Below, piece after piece: positions 44,394-53,679 of a stretch of 64,000 nt of DNA; positions within the stretch are counted from its first letter, which is position 1, and each line of letters opens with the position of its first letter. Both the position numbers and the translations under genes were made by a program. Source of the DNA: Oceanirhabdus sp942490885 (lineage in GTDB: Bacteria; Bacillota; Clostridia; Clostridiales; Clostridiaceae); the NCBI GenBank assembly GCA_942490885.1, contig CALNYT010000002.1, positions 2,046,001 through 2,110,000 of the forward strand. The letters are read 5' to 3'. The notes beneath the pieces were generated by a model that worked only from the letters and a program-made list of their open reading frames with translations, was not told the origin of the DNA and made no database searches.

Positions 44394-46612
44394 TGATAGA
44401 AAAATTAGAGAAAAACACTCAGATTGATGTTGAAGAAATTTTAAAAGACTTAGATAAGTACGAGCCAAGAAGAAGGGGGTGGCATTGGAGAGAGCCTCAT
44501 GAAACTGGTAAATTAGGCGAATTTGAATATAGTGAAATTTCAAAAAGTTTAAAAAATTATGAGGGCATCCCAGCAGCTCCTAGCTTTGGAAATATAGATC
44601 CTCAACCTATGCCTGTTATAACAACAGAGGTTGCTTCAGGAAGATTTGAAGATGACATAAGAAGAATGAGAATGGCTGCATGGCATGGTGCTGATCACCT
44701 TATGGTTATTAGAACTGCTGGACAATCTCACTTTGATGGATTGATAGAAGGATCTCCAGAGGGGATTGGTGGAGTTCCAATAACAAGAAAGCAAGTTAGA
44801 GCTACAAGAAAAGCAATTGATTTAATAGAAGATGAAGTAGGAAGAGAAATTAATTTCCACTCATATGTTTCAGGTGTAGCAGGACCAGACGTTGCAGTTA
44901 TGTTTGCAGAAGAGGGAATAAATGGTGCTCACCAAGATCCACAGTATAACGTACTTTATAGAAACATTAATATGGTAAGATCATTTGTTGATGCTGCAGT
45001 TGCTAAAAGAATAATGGCATGGGCTGATATTCTTCAAATAGATGGTGCACATAATGCTAATGCTACAGCTATGAAGGGATATGCTGTTATGCCAGAGCTT
45101 ATGGTTCAGCATGCAATAAATAGTAAGTTCTCTGAAATGGTTGGAATGAAGAAAGAGAATATAGCACTTTCTACAGTTCCACCAAGTGCAGCGCCAGCTC
45201 CTTTATTAAAGCTTGATCTGCCATATGCAGTTGCATTAAGAGAATTCTTCTCAGAGTATAAGATGAGAGCACAGATGAATACTAAGTACATGACTTCTTG
45301 TACAAGAGAAGCGACAGTGACACACTGTATGAACTTATTAATATCTGCATTAACTTCTGCTGACATTCAGAGTACAATCACTCCAGATGAGGGAAGAAAC
45401 GTACCTTGGCATTACAATAATATCCATGCTACAAACACTGCTAAGCAAGCATTAATTTCTATGGATGGAATTAAAGAGATGGTTCAGCTTAAAGAAACTG
45501 GTTATTTAGCTGATAAGGTTAGAGATATTCAAGAGAGAGCTATATTATTCATGGAGGAAATCATTGAGGAAGGTGGATACTTCCAAGCAGTTGAAAAAGG
45601 ATTCTTTGTTGACTCAGGTAATTATCCAGCAAGAAACAATGATGGTATTCCAAGAGAGATAGATAAAGGTGTTGCTGCAGGTACAGTTGTTGAGAGAGAA
45701 GAAGATTACTTCGCACCAGTATGTGCACATTTTGGATATAATAATGTACCAGAAGAATATAACAAGCCATGTGATGCTATTGATAATTGTACATTATGTG
45801 ATCACTCTAAGATAGTTTATATTGATGAGTTAGATGAGGAAGATAATGTTGCAAATAGAATGGAAAGAGTTAAAGATGATGGAACTATAACTCCAGAGGT
45901 TGAGTGGAAGAAAGATGGATACGTAACAGTAACATTATTCATACCAGAGGATGAGTTAGTTTCAGAAGCAGCAGCTCTTGAAATAGGAAGAAAGATGAAT
46001 CTTACTGATGTTGAGATAATTCATAAGCAAGTTCAACATGCGTCAGAAGGAACTCTTGTTGAGATAAAGGGTAGAGTAAACTTTACTGTTGATAAGGCAA
46101 ATCTTAAGGTTCCTGAAAAGGTTAAGGTCCTAGATGAGCAGTTTATGAAAGAGTATATCACTGAGAAGCCAATGAAGGTTGTATGTGCTACAGTTGGAGA
46201 AGATGAACACTCAGTTGGATTAAGAGAGACAATTGATATTAAACACGGTGGTATTGAGAAGTATGGAATCAAGTACGAGTATCTTGGAACTTCTTGCCCA
46301 GTAGAAAAACTTGTTGATGCTGCTATAGAGTGTGAGGCAGATGTAATTCTTGCAAGTACAATAATTACTCATAATGATGTTCACACTAAAAACATGAAGA
46401 AGATTCATGAGCTTTGTGTTGAAAAAGGAGTTAGAGATAAGTTGATCTTAGCTTGTGGCGGTACGCAGGTAACAAATGAGGTTGCAAAAGCAAATGGAAT
46501 GGATGCTGGATTTGGAAGAGGAAAAAGAGGTAAACACGTTGCTACATTTTTAATTGAAGAGAGAATGAGAAAGCAAGGTGACGATAGAGAGAGGGTTTAT
46601 ATCGCAGAATAA
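44393..46612 (+). CDS. oraE: D-ornithine 4,5-aminomutase, large subunit (B12/PLP)
   Basis: 739 residues. An N-terminal TIM-barrel type PLP/substrate domain (AAWHGADHLMVIRTAGQSH), then a C-terminal Rossmann B12-binding domain. The base-off cobalamin His606 (DEHSVG) and the PLP Lys617 (IDIKHGG) are exactly 11 apart, as His618 and Lys629 in the C. sticklandii enzyme. Moves the delta-amino group of D-ornithine to C4, giving 2,4-diaminopentanoate. Followed by a repeat and a hairpin terminator before the reactivase. Confidence 0.97.
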   Translation: MIEKLEKNTQIDVEEILKDLDKYEPRRRGWHWREPHETGKLGEFEYSEISKSLKNYEGIPAAPSFGNIDPQPMPVITTEVASGRFEDDIRRMRMAAWHGADHLMVIRTAGQSHFDGLIEGSPEGIGGVPITRKQVRATRKAIDLIEDEVGREINFHSYVSGVAGPDVAVMFAEEGINGAHQDPQYNVLYRNINMVRSFVDAAVAKRIMAWADILQIDGAHNANATAMKGYAVMPELMVQHAINSKFSEMVGMKKENIALSTVPPSAAPAPLLKLDLPYAVALREFFSEYKMRAQMNTKYMTSCTREATVTHCMNLLISALTSADIQSTITPDEGRNVPWHYNNIHATNTAKQALISMDGIKEMVQLKETGYLADKVRDIQERAILFMEEIIEEGGYFQAVEKGFFVDSGNYPARNNDGIPREIDKGVAAGTVVEREEDYFAPVCAHFGYNNVPEEYNKPCDAIDNCTLCDHSKIVYIDELDEEDNVANRMERVKDDGTITPEVEWKKDGYVTVTLFIPEDELVSEAAALEIGRKMNLTDVEIIHKQVQHASEGTLVEIKGRVNFTVDKANLKVPEKVKVLDEQFMKEYITEKPMKVVCATVGEDEHSVGLRETIDIKHGGIEKYGIKYEYLGTSCPVEKLVDAAIECEADVILASTIITHNDVHTKNMKKIHELCVEKGVRDKLILACGGTQVTNEVAKANGMDAGFGRGKRGKHVATFLIEERMRKQGDDRERVYIAE

Positions 46613-46683
46613 TTTAGCTTATAAATTAAATGGGTGTTCTTGATATTTAATCAAAATGGGGATGTTTTGGGGAATTATTTAAA

Positions 46684-46754
46684 TATAAACAATAAAGAAC
46701 AGAGAAGAAAGAATAAATATTGTAGATATTCTTCATACTTCAGAATATCTATAA
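46684..46754 (+). repeat. Dispersed AAAGAACAGAGAA repeat, copy D
   Basis: ACAATAAAGAACAGAGAAGAAAG, then AATATTGT, then hairpin AGATATTCT-TCATACTTC-AGAATATCT (46723-46749). The complement of 54466-54515 carries the same purine arm and the same hairpin with only a few changes. Confidence 0.75.
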
Positions 46755-46759
46755 AGTGT

Positions 46760-46790
46760 AAAAGAGAGCACCGTGAGGTGTTCTCTTTTT
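46760..46790 (+). terminator. Terminator between oraE and the reactivase gene
   Basis: AAAGAGAGCACC-GTGA-GGTGTTCTCTTT (one G-U pair), then TT. Placed inside the ornithine gene group, so it would lower expression of the two last genes relative to ord-oraE. Confidence 0.85.
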
Positions 46791-46824
46791 AAAAGGTGAG
46801 GTACAATTTGCGGAGGTGATAAAT

Positions 46825-48153
46825 TTGAAAGCTGATTATATAATAGCTGAGATTGGAAGTACTACTACATTGGTAACAGCTTTTGACTTCAGTGGTGAAT
46901 TTCCACAGGTACTAGCGCAAGGAAAGGGATATACCACAGTTCTTGAAGGGGATGTAACCATTGGACTTAAGCAAGCTATAGATGATATTGAAAGACAAAT
47001 CGAAGAAAAACTTACTTGGGATAGAATGATTGCAACAAGTAGTGCAGCTGGTGGGCTTAAGATGACGGTTCATGGGCTTGTTCACGATATGACAGTAAAA
47101 GCCGCAAGAGAGGCGGCTCTTGGTGCTGGTGGAATAATCAAAATGGTTACATCAGGAAAAATGAGAGCAAGTGATATTAGAAGAATAAAGAAAATTCAAC
47201 CTAACTTGATAATGATAGCTGGTGGTACGGATCATGGAGAAAGAGATACTGCCTTATTTAATGCTGAACTTATTAGAGAAGCAGATCTAGACATACCTGT
47301 TATTTACTGTGGTAATGTTGCTAACCAGGAGGAAATTAGAGAGATCTTTGAGGAAAAAGAATTGTATGTGGTTGATAATGTATATCCTAGAATCGATGAG
47401 TTAAATGTTGAACCTGCTAGAGAGGTTATTCAGAATGCATTTGAAAACAATATAATCAAGGCACCTGGGATGGATAAGATAAGAGATATGGTTGACGGAG
47501 CCATCATGCCAACACCGGGAGCTGTAATGCAGGCAACAAAGATGCTTTATGAAATCATAGGAGATGTTATTGTTTTAGATGTTGGTGGAGCAACTACGGA
47601 TCTTCATTCAGTTACTGAAGGTGGAGCCGATATTGCAGATATACTAGTAAATCCAGAGCCAAAAGCTAAGAGAACAGTTGAAGGGGATCTTGGATTATTC
47701 GTTAATAGCAAGAATGTAATTGATCTTTTAGCTGAAAGGGATCTTGAAGGGCTTTCAAAAGAATATGTAACAGAGCATATAAGAGCAATTCCAGAAAGCA
47801 ATGAAGAGCGACAATGCAGTGAAATTCTCTGTAAAAAAGCAGTTGAACTTGCAGTGACAAGACATGCTGGGTATGTGAAGAGATTATTTGTAGGAAAGAA
47901 TAATTTCGTAGCATATGGAAAAGACTTATCAAAAGTTAAATATATAGTTGGAACAGGTGGCGCATTAACAAGATTACCACATGGAAGAGAAATACTTGAG
48001 GGGATAAAGTATAGAGGGGAAGATCTTTCAATGTTACCTCGTGAAGATGCTAAGATAAAGATTGATACCATGTACATCATGGCATGTGCAGGAGTCTTGA
48101 GTTTAGAGGACGAAGAAGCGGCTAGGAAGCTTTTGGAGTTTAGTATTCATTAA
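46825..48153 (+). CDS. GlmL/MutL-type ATPase, likely D-ornithine aminomutase reactivase
   Basis: 442 residues of the ASKHA (actin/Hsp70-like) GlmL family: AEIGSTTTLVTAFD phosphate-1-type motif, MIAGGTDHGERD, GDVIVLDVGGATTDLHSV and VGTGGALTRLPHG. Homologues accompany B12 aminomutases and are thought to release inactivated cobalamin. TTG 46825 is preferred because GGAGGTGAT overlaps the earlier GTG 46816. The sequence keeps the standard position in ornithine clusters, after oraE and before the racemase. Confidence 0.9.
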   Translation: MKADYIIAEIGSTTTLVTAFDFSGEFPQVLAQGKGYTTVLEGDVTIGLKQAIDDIERQIEEKLTWDRMIATSSAAGGLKMTVHGLVHDMTVKAAREAALGAGGIIKMVTSGKMRASDIRRIKKIQPNLIMIAGGTDHGERDTALFNAELIREADLDIPVIYCGNVANQEEIREIFEEKELYVVDNVYPRIDELNVEPAREVIQNAFENNIIKAPGMDKIRDMVDGAIMPTPGAVMQATKMLYEIIGDVIVLDVGGATTDLHSVTEGGADIADILVNPEPKAKRTVEGDLGLFVNSKNVIDLLAERDLEGLSKEYVTEHIRAIPESNEERQCSEILCKKAVELAVTRHAGYVKRLFVGKNNFVAYGKDLSKVKYIVGTGGALTRLPHGREILEGIKYRGEDLSMLPREDAKIKIDTMYIMACAGVLSLEDEEAARKLLEFSIH

Positions 48154-48175
48154 TAGATTGGGAAAAGAAATGTCC

Positions 48176-48206
48176 ATAGTTCACAACTCTCAACTCACAA
48201 CTTGTT
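48176..48206. repeat. Possible solo arm of the multi-hairpin repeat
   Basis: CCATAGTTCACAACTCTC, then AACTCACAACTTG, resembles the right arms of copies A and B (CCATCGTTCTCAACTC). No left arm or inner hairpins are found within about 150 bases. Confidence 0.35.
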
Positions 48207-48251
48207 TTTTGTTCTTATGTATTAAAACTTACGAAATTAGGGGGAAAGAAA

Positions 48252-49313
48252 ATGAAGTATCCTTGTTTAGAAGTAGATTTGAAAAAGATTGAGGAAAACA
48301 CTAGGTTTATTGTTGATAAATGTAGTGAAAAGGGTATAAATTGTTTTGCTGTAACAAAGGTATATTGTGCTTATAAAGAAATTGCCGAAGCATCACTTAG
48401 AGGAGGTGCATATGGGCTTGCTGACTCTAGAGTTCAGAATCTTTATAAGGTAAAAGACCTTGATTGTCTTAAACTTTTACTAAGAATCCCTATGAAGAGT
48501 GAGGTTGAGGATGTAGTTAGACTTGCAGATATAAGTTTGAATTCAGAAATAGAGACCATCATGATGTTGGACGAGGAAGCAAAAAAACAAGGAAAGGCTC
48601 ATAAGATTATATTAATGATTGATCTTGGAGATTTAAGAGAAGGTGTATGGTTCCAAAGACTTGATACTATTGTTGAAGATATCCTAGAACTTAAAAATAT
48701 TAAACTTCATGGAATTGGAACAAACCTTACTTGTTATGGTGGTGTTATGCCAGATGATGAGAATCTTGGAAAGTTATTAGAAATAAAAGATGAAATTGAG
48801 AAAAAATATAATATAACTCTTGAAATCGTGTCAGGTGGAAATTCAAGTAGTTTATATAAGGTATTAAATGATACAATGCCTGAAGGGATAAACATGCTAA
48901 GAATTGGAGAGACCATAGTTTTAGGAAGAGAAACAGCTTATGGAGAGTTGGTAGAAGGTATGCATGACGATGCATTTATTCTTAAAGGGGAGATAGTTGA
49001 ACTTAAGAATAAACCTTCAGTTCCAATAGGAACAATAGGTATGGATGCATTTGGTAACAAACCAACCTTTGAAGAAAGAGGAGAAATTAGAAGAGCGATT
49101 ATAGCATTTGGAAGACAGGATGTAAATCCAGATGGTATTGAACCTTTAGATGAGAAGATAGATATACTTGGAGCTAGTAGCGATCATCTTCTTATGGATG
49201 TAACAAATTCTTTAAAAGAGTATAGAGTAGGAGATGTCATTGAATTTAAGGTTGATTATGGGGCATTGTTAAATGTAAGTACTTCAGAGTATGTTGAGAA
49301 TGTTTTTAAATAG
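48252..49313 (+). CDS. orr: Ornithine racemase
   Basis: 353-residue PLP racemase of the alanine-racemase-fold type. PLP lysine in AVTKVYCA, then GLADSRVQNL, MIDLGDLREGVW, GIGTNLTCYGG and SGGNSSSLYK; matches the ornithine racemase group, which supplies D-ornithine for OraSE. GGGGGAAAG precedes the ATG. Last pathway gene; a strong terminator follows. Confidence 0.93.
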   Translation: MKYPCLEVDLKKIEENTRFIVDKCSEKGINCFAVTKVYCAYKEIAEASLRGGAYGLADSRVQNLYKVKDLDCLKLLLRIPMKSEVEDVVRLADISLNSEIETIMMLDEEAKKQGKAHKIILMIDLGDLREGVWFQRLDTIVEDILELKNIKLHGIGTNLTCYGGVMPDDENLGKLLEIKDEIEKKYNITLEIVSGGNSSSLYKVLNDTMPEGINMLRIGETIVLGRETAYGELVEGMHDDAFILKGEIVELKNKPSVPIGTIGMDAFGNKPTFEERGEIRRAIIAFGRQDVNPDGIEPLDEKIDILGASSDHLLMDVTNSLKEYRVGDVIEFKVDYGALLNVSTSEYVENVFK

Positions 49314-49325
49314 AAAATAATAGTT

Positions 49326-49358
49326 GAAAGTGGACAGTTGATAACTGTCCACTTTTGT
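49326..49358 (+). terminator. Terminator after orr
   Basis: AAAGTGGACAGTT-GAT-AACTGTCCACTTT perfect 13-bp stem, 13 bases after the stop. Confidence 0.93.
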
Positions 49359-49412
49359 ATACTTCAGTGTTACATGATATGTACAATAGAATATAAATAA
49401 ATTTATCAATTG

Positions 49413-49442
49413 TTGAAATAATATGCAGTATTACGGTATAAT
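49413..49442 (+). promoter_or_regulatory. Promoter of the PP2C phosphatase gene
   Basis: TTGAAA (49413-49418), 18-base spacer, TATAAT (49437-49442), 37 bases before the ATG. Confidence 0.65.
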
Positions 49443-49478
49443 GTAAGTCAAGTTGAATTGTTTTAAAAGGAGGGGTAT

Positions 49479-50219
49479 ATGAGATTAAATACTTATGGTT
49501 ACACATATGTTGGTAGTTCGGGAATAAATGGAGATGTATTTTATATATCACATGATAAAAAGCTTTTCTTATTGGCTGATGGAGCATCGGGTGCGGGAGC
49601 AAATGGGAAAGTTCTAATGGGACAAATCTGTATTGAAACTGTTAAAGAATTTGACTTTTTTACTTCCGGATTAACTCCAGAAGAATATCTTGATAAAATA
49701 ATATTGGATATAAATAATAGATTGATTAAAATATCTCAAGAACGTAAAGGAAATGTTTTTGGAACTATTCTAATAGCACTATTTCATGAAGATGAATTTA
49801 CAATTACTTCAGTAGGTGATTCTCCTGCATATTATTCTGATGGTATTACTACTAAACAAGTAGCTAAAAATCCTAAAAGGTATGAATGGATGATTGAAAG
49901 AGGATTTATTACTAAAGGAGAGTATGAAGGATATATTTCAAATATGCATCCAATGATGTGGAGTTGTTTTGAGAATTTTATTCCAATGGTAGTTCCAAAC
50001 AACAAGATAGAAAAAGTAGAAGCAAAGATTGGTGATATTATTGTAATGTGTTGTGATGGAGTTAGTGATTGGGTTTCAGGTGATGAAATTGTAAATGAGA
50101 TAAGAAATAGTGAATTAGAATATGCACTAAAAAGAATTTCTGAAATTTCTAAGGAAAGAGCATTGTTAAAAGAGGAGTATCATGATGATATTACGATTAT
50201 TGCAATAAAATGCGAATGA
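49479..50219 (+). CDS. PP2C-type Ser/Thr protein phosphatase
   Basis: 246 residues with the metal-binding PP2C motifs in order: LADGASGAG (about 32-40), SVGDSPAYY, CCDGVSDWVSGDEI and YHDDITIIAI. No membrane helix or sensor domain. Dephosphorylates an unknown partner; no Ser/Thr kinase gene is next to it. GGAGGGG precedes the ATG. The 260 bases downstream have two tiny frames with ribosome sites and a Spo0A-like box but no convincing gene. Confidence 0.88.
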   Translation: MRLNTYGYTYVGSSGINGDVFYISHDKKLFLLADGASGAGANGKVLMGQICIETVKEFDFFTSGLTPEEYLDKIILDINNRLIKISQERKGNVFGTILIALFHEDEFTITSVGDSPAYYSDGITTKQVAKNPKRYEWMIERGFITKGEYEGYISNMHPMMWSCFENFIPMVVPNNKIEKVEAKIGDIIVMCCDGVSDWVSGDEIVNEIRNSELEYALKRISEISKERALLKEEYHDDITIIAIKCE

Positions 50220-50398
50220 TATAAATAAAGTTAAATAAGGGGGATAACTATGAAGTATTTAGAGATATCGGGAAGTATAAAGTTATAGGGAGAGCTTATG
50301 AAAGAAAAGTTATTGTTAAGATTTTATGTTTACCATATTTTTTTTGAATGACTTATTGAAAAAACAAATACAAGTTATAAATCATATAGAAATTTACT

Positions 50399-50409
50399 AT
50401 TCGACAAAA
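50399..50409 (-). promoter_or_regulatory. Spo0A-box-like site before the sugar-type importer
   Basis: Reads TTTTGTCGAAT on the - strand, containing the TGTCGAA core, 73 bases before the binding-protein start. Spo0A is not in this window, so this is a sequence match only. Confidence 0.4.
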
Positions 50410-50481
50410 TAATGCGTATTTAGTAATATAAGATGGTATGTCGTAAAAGTACGAAAGAAATGTTTAAGGGGGAAAATAAGG

Positions 50482-51780
50482 ATGAAAAAATTTAATAAAA
50501 TAATCTCCGTGGCTATGATTTTAATCATGACAATGGGTATTTTTGTAGGATGTGGAGCAAAAAATGAGTCTGCAGACTCATCAGTAGATACAAAAGAAAC
50601 TAAAAAAGAACATATAACATTATGGTTACCACCTATCGGTGAAAATGATGAAAAAGTATGGGAGCCTATCTTACAAGAATTTGAAGAGGCTAATAATTGT
50701 GAAGTTGATTTAGAAATAATATCTTGGGAAAACTATCCTGAGAAATACGCTACAGCAATAGCAGCAGGACAAGGTCCAGATGTTGGGTATATGTATGCTG
50801 AAATGTTCCCACAGTTCATTGAAGTAGGGGCAGTTGAAGATTTAACATCATACTTAACAAAAGAAGATTATGAAAACTTTATATACGTAGAAGATGGTAA
50901 GATGTTAGGTGGTCTATATGGACTTGCTATTGAAGCTGCTAACCCAGCAGTTTTATATTACAATAAGGATATATTAGCTGAAATAGGTGAAGAGGCTCCA
51001 GTAACTTGGGAAGATTTCAGAAGAATAGCTAAAAAAGCAACAAAAGATACTGATGGTGATGGAAAAATCGACCAATGGGGATTTGCTCAAGGTTGGGGAA
51101 GAAAAATGTTCGGAGACCTTAACTGGAATTGGTACGGATTTAACTGGCAAGCTGGTGGAGAGTTATACAATGATGATTTAAAAACAGTAAGATTTAATGA
51201 TGAAGCAGGACTTGAAGCTGCTCAATTCTTATATGATCTTAAATTTGTAGACAAAGTTATTCCAGAGAATGCAATGGCACAAACAAATAAAGAGATGTTA
51301 CAAACAACTTTTGGACCTGGTAAAGCTGCATTCAGTATATGGTTATCATCTGCTGCAGATGAGATACTAGATAAATCATTCCCAGATTTAAATTATGGAT
51401 TCATTACTTCTCTTAAAAACAAAGATATGGGAACATTCGCATCTGTTGACCAATTAACATTAATGTCAGCAGCTGAAAATAAAGAATTATCTTTTAAATT
51501 AATGAAACATATGTTAAGTGTTGATTCTATGACTAAATTCCATGCTCATCATCCAAGAGCACCAATTTCTAAAAATGAGCCATATCAAGGTGATGAAAGA
51601 CTTAAAGAAATGATTCAAAATGAAAAAGGGGTATACAGACCATTGGTTGTAGCTCCTCATGGTGTTGAAGTATATGAATATTTATGGAAACAATTACAAA
51701 GCATGATGGCTGGAGAAGTTACTCCTAAAGAAGCTTTAGATGAAGCTGCAAGATATGCCAATGATTTATTAGAACAATAA
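50482..51780 (+). CDS. Sugar-type ABC transporter binding lipoprotein
   Basis: 432-residue family 1 extracellular solute-binding protein. Lipobox ...IFVGC (Cys24), then IPTLWLPP-like ITLWLPPIGENDE, AAGQGPDVGYMY, GGLYGLAIEA, and DTDGDGKIDQWGFA, a possible calcium-binding loop. Sugar or oligosaccharide is the usual ligand for this family. GGGGGAAAATAAG precedes the ATG. No ATPase gene follows; a shared MsmK-type ATPase elsewhere is probable. Confidence 0.93.
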   Translation: MKKFNKIISVAMILIMTMGIFVGCGAKNESADSSVDTKETKKEHITLWLPPIGENDEKVWEPILQEFEEANNCEVDLEIISWENYPEKYATAIAAGQGPDVGYMYAEMFPQFIEVGAVEDLTSYLTKEDYENFIYVEDGKMLGGLYGLAIEAANPAVLYYNKDILAEIGEEAPVTWEDFRRIAKKATKDTDGDGKIDQWGFAQGWGRKMFGDLNWNWYGFNWQAGGELYNDDLKTVRFNDEAGLEAAQFLYDLKFVDKVIPENAMAQTNKEMLQTTFGPGKAAFSIWLSSAADEILDKSFPDLNYGFITSLKNKDMGTFASVDQLTLMSAAENKELSFKLMKHMLSVDSMTKFHAHHPRAPISKNEPYQGDERLKEMIQNEKGVYRPLVVAPHGVEVYEYLWKQLQSMMAGEVTPKEALDEAARYANDLLEQ

Positions 51781-51796
51781 CATAAATACTCTTCTT

Positions 51797-51842
51797 AAGA
51801 ACAAGCATTAAAAATAGACTCTATTTTTAGTGCTTGTTCTTT
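51797..51842 (+). terminator. Long hairpin between binding protein and permease genes
   Basis: AAGAACAAGCATTAAAAATAG pairs with CTATTTTTAGTGCTTGTTCTT (one mismatch), 3-base loop. No T run follows, so it more likely stabilises the binding-protein message or partly attenuates readthrough. Confidence 0.75.
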
Positions 51843-51875
51843 GAAAAAAGTAAAACAATAGGGGAGGAACTTGTT

Positions 51876-52754
51876 ATGAGGAAATCATTAAAAAAAACCA
51901 GTGCATATGGTTATATATTCCCGCTTTTTATATTACTAACTAGTTTTTATGTAATACCTATATTAATGTCTTTATATTTTAGTTTTACTAAATATAATAT
52001 TATGACACCTGCAAAATATATTGGGTTAAAAAACTATATGAATCTTTTTAAAGATAAGATGTTTATAGCCTCTATGAAAAATACTTTGATTTTTACTATT
52101 TGTGTTGTTCCTGTCCAGACTATACTTTCATTGATTATAGCAGTATGTCTTACAGGAAGAGGTAAAAGTAAGTTGGCAGAGTTTGTTAAGGGAGTGATGT
52201 TTATTCCTGTAATTTCGTCTATGATACTTATTGGAATTGTATGGAGAATAATGCTTAACGGACAAGAATCGCCGCTTAACGTAATTTTCACTTTTTTGGG
52301 TTTTGACGTACCTAATTGGATTGGAGATCCTAAACTTGCCCTTATTACATTAATGATGATTGCTATATGGAAAAATGTGGGTTATTTTATGGTAATATAT
52401 ATTGCAGGAATCATGGATATTCCTAAAAGTTATTATGAAGCTGCAAGGGTAGATGGTGCAAGTAAGTGGAATGAATTTTGGAATATTACAGTTCCTCTTT
52501 TAAAACCCACTACAATTATGGTTCTATTCTTAGGTTTTATATGGTCATTTCAGATATTTGACCTTGTATATACTCTAACTGGAGGAGGACCAGGTATGAG
52601 TACTATGACAGTAGTACTTCATATATATAATTTAGCATTTAAGCAGTTTAATGCAGGGTATGCAATGGCAGTAGCCAATATTTTATTCTTTATAATTGCA
52701 TTTTTTTCAATACTTCAGAAAAAGTTTTTAAAGAGAGATGAGTCAATATATTAG
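51876..52754 (+). CDS. Sugar-type ABC transporter permease 1 (MalF-like)
   Basis: 292 residues, six membrane helices, with the EAA loop SYYEAARVDGASKWNEFWNI (about 198-217) and FIWSFQIFDLVYTLTGGGPG, typical of carbohydrate importers. ATG 51876 is supported by AGGGGAGGAAC; the longer TTG reading includes the hairpin. Cotranscribed with the next permease. Confidence 0.93.
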   Translation: MRKSLKKTSAYGYIFPLFILLTSFYVIPILMSLYFSFTKYNIMTPAKYIGLKNYMNLFKDKMFIASMKNTLIFTICVVPVQTILSLIIAVCLTGRGKSKLAEFVKGVMFIPVISSMILIGIVWRIMLNGQESPLNVIFTFLGFDVPNWIGDPKLALITLMMIAIWKNVGYFMVIYIAGIMDIPKSYYEAARVDGASKWNEFWNITVPLLKPTTIMVLFLGFIWSFQIFDLVYTLTGGGPGMSTMTVVLHIYNLAFKQFNAGYAMAVANILFFIIAFFSILQKKFLKRDESIY

Positions 52755-52764
52755 GAGGAAATAA

Positions 52765-53574
52765 ATGAAAAGTATAAAAAGAATACTGGGAGATATTTTG
52801 TTATTAATGATTGCTTGTTGTATGATAGTTCCCTTTATATATATGATAATAACTTCATTAAAAGTTACATATACTGCGTATAATTTTGATTTTTCTCTTT
52901 CTAATATAACTCTTCAGAACTATATTACAATATTTAAAGAGAAAAACTTTTTACATTATTTTATTAATAGTATGGTTATCTCTATGGGAGGAGTTATTTT
53001 AAATGTATTTTTTAGTAGTTTAGCTGGGTTTGCATTTGCGAAAAAAGATTTTCCAGGAAATGATAAACTGTTTTTCTATATGATTATGACACTTATAATA
53101 CCTTCTCAAGTTACAATGATACCTCTTTACATAATAATGAGAAATTTGGGATGGATAAACAGCTATTATGCACTTATTCTTCCCATACCAACAGCTTTTG
53201 GGGTATTTTTAATGCGTCAGGCAATACTAAATGTACCTGATGAGTTATTGGATTCAGCTAGAATAGATGGCTGTTCGGATATTAGAATGTTCTTTCAAAT
53301 AATTATACCACTTATCAAACCAGCGATTATAACTCTTACTATTTTCACATTTATAAGTGCTTGGAATGAATTTCTATGGCCTTTAATTATGACTACTGAT
53401 GATTCAGTTCGTACCTTGACAGTAGGACTTTCAAATATGCAATCACAGTATACTGTGAATTATGGATTAGTTATGGCAGGAGCAACTCTTACATTTTTGC
53501 CTTCTTTTATTTTTTATTTAATTATGCAAAAGCAATTTGTTGAAGGGATTACCTTGTCGGGAATGAAAGGATAG
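52765..53574 (+). CDS. Sugar-type ABC transporter permease 2 (MalG-like)
   Basis: 269 residues, six membrane helices, EAA-type loop ELLDSARIDGCSDIRMFFQI (about 161-180) and the IPSQVTMIPLYIIM and SAWNEFLWPLIMT segments of the CUT1 family. The ATG is ten bases after the partner permease, preceded by TAGGAGGAAAT. Completes the membrane part of the importer. Confidence 0.93.
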   Translation: MKSIKRILGDILLLMIACCMIVPFIYMIITSLKVTYTAYNFDFSLSNITLQNYITIFKEKNFLHYFINSMVISMGGVILNVFFSSLAGFAFAKKDFPGNDKLFFYMIMTLIIPSQVTMIPLYIIMRNLGWINSYYALILPIPTAFGVFLMRQAILNVPDELLDSARIDGCSDIRMFFQIIIPLIKPAIITLTIFTFISAWNEFLWPLIMTTDDSVRTLTVGLSNMQSQYTVNYGLVMAGATLTFLPSFIFYLIMQKQFVEGITLSGMKG

Positions 53575-53581
53575 CTGTTTG

Positions 53582-53632
53582 TATTAACCATAAGAGGTCT
53601 AGAGAAATTTTCACAGCCTTTTATGGTTAATA
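53582..53632 (+). terminator. Hairpin at the end of the importer operon
   Basis: TATTAACCATAA (53582-53593) pairs with TTATGGTTAATA (53621-53632); stem can extend inward by three pairs after a mismatch. No T run. Confidence 0.65.
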
Positions 53633-53679
53633 TGAAGATGTAATAAAAAAATAAGATTAATTCAATTAATAAGTTTTAC

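Noticed and set aside
50250..50345. Two tiny frames with good ribosome sites (12 and 17 codons) after the PP2C gene
   Set aside because: Too short to support as genes; more likely the decayed start of a lost gene, mentioned under findings.
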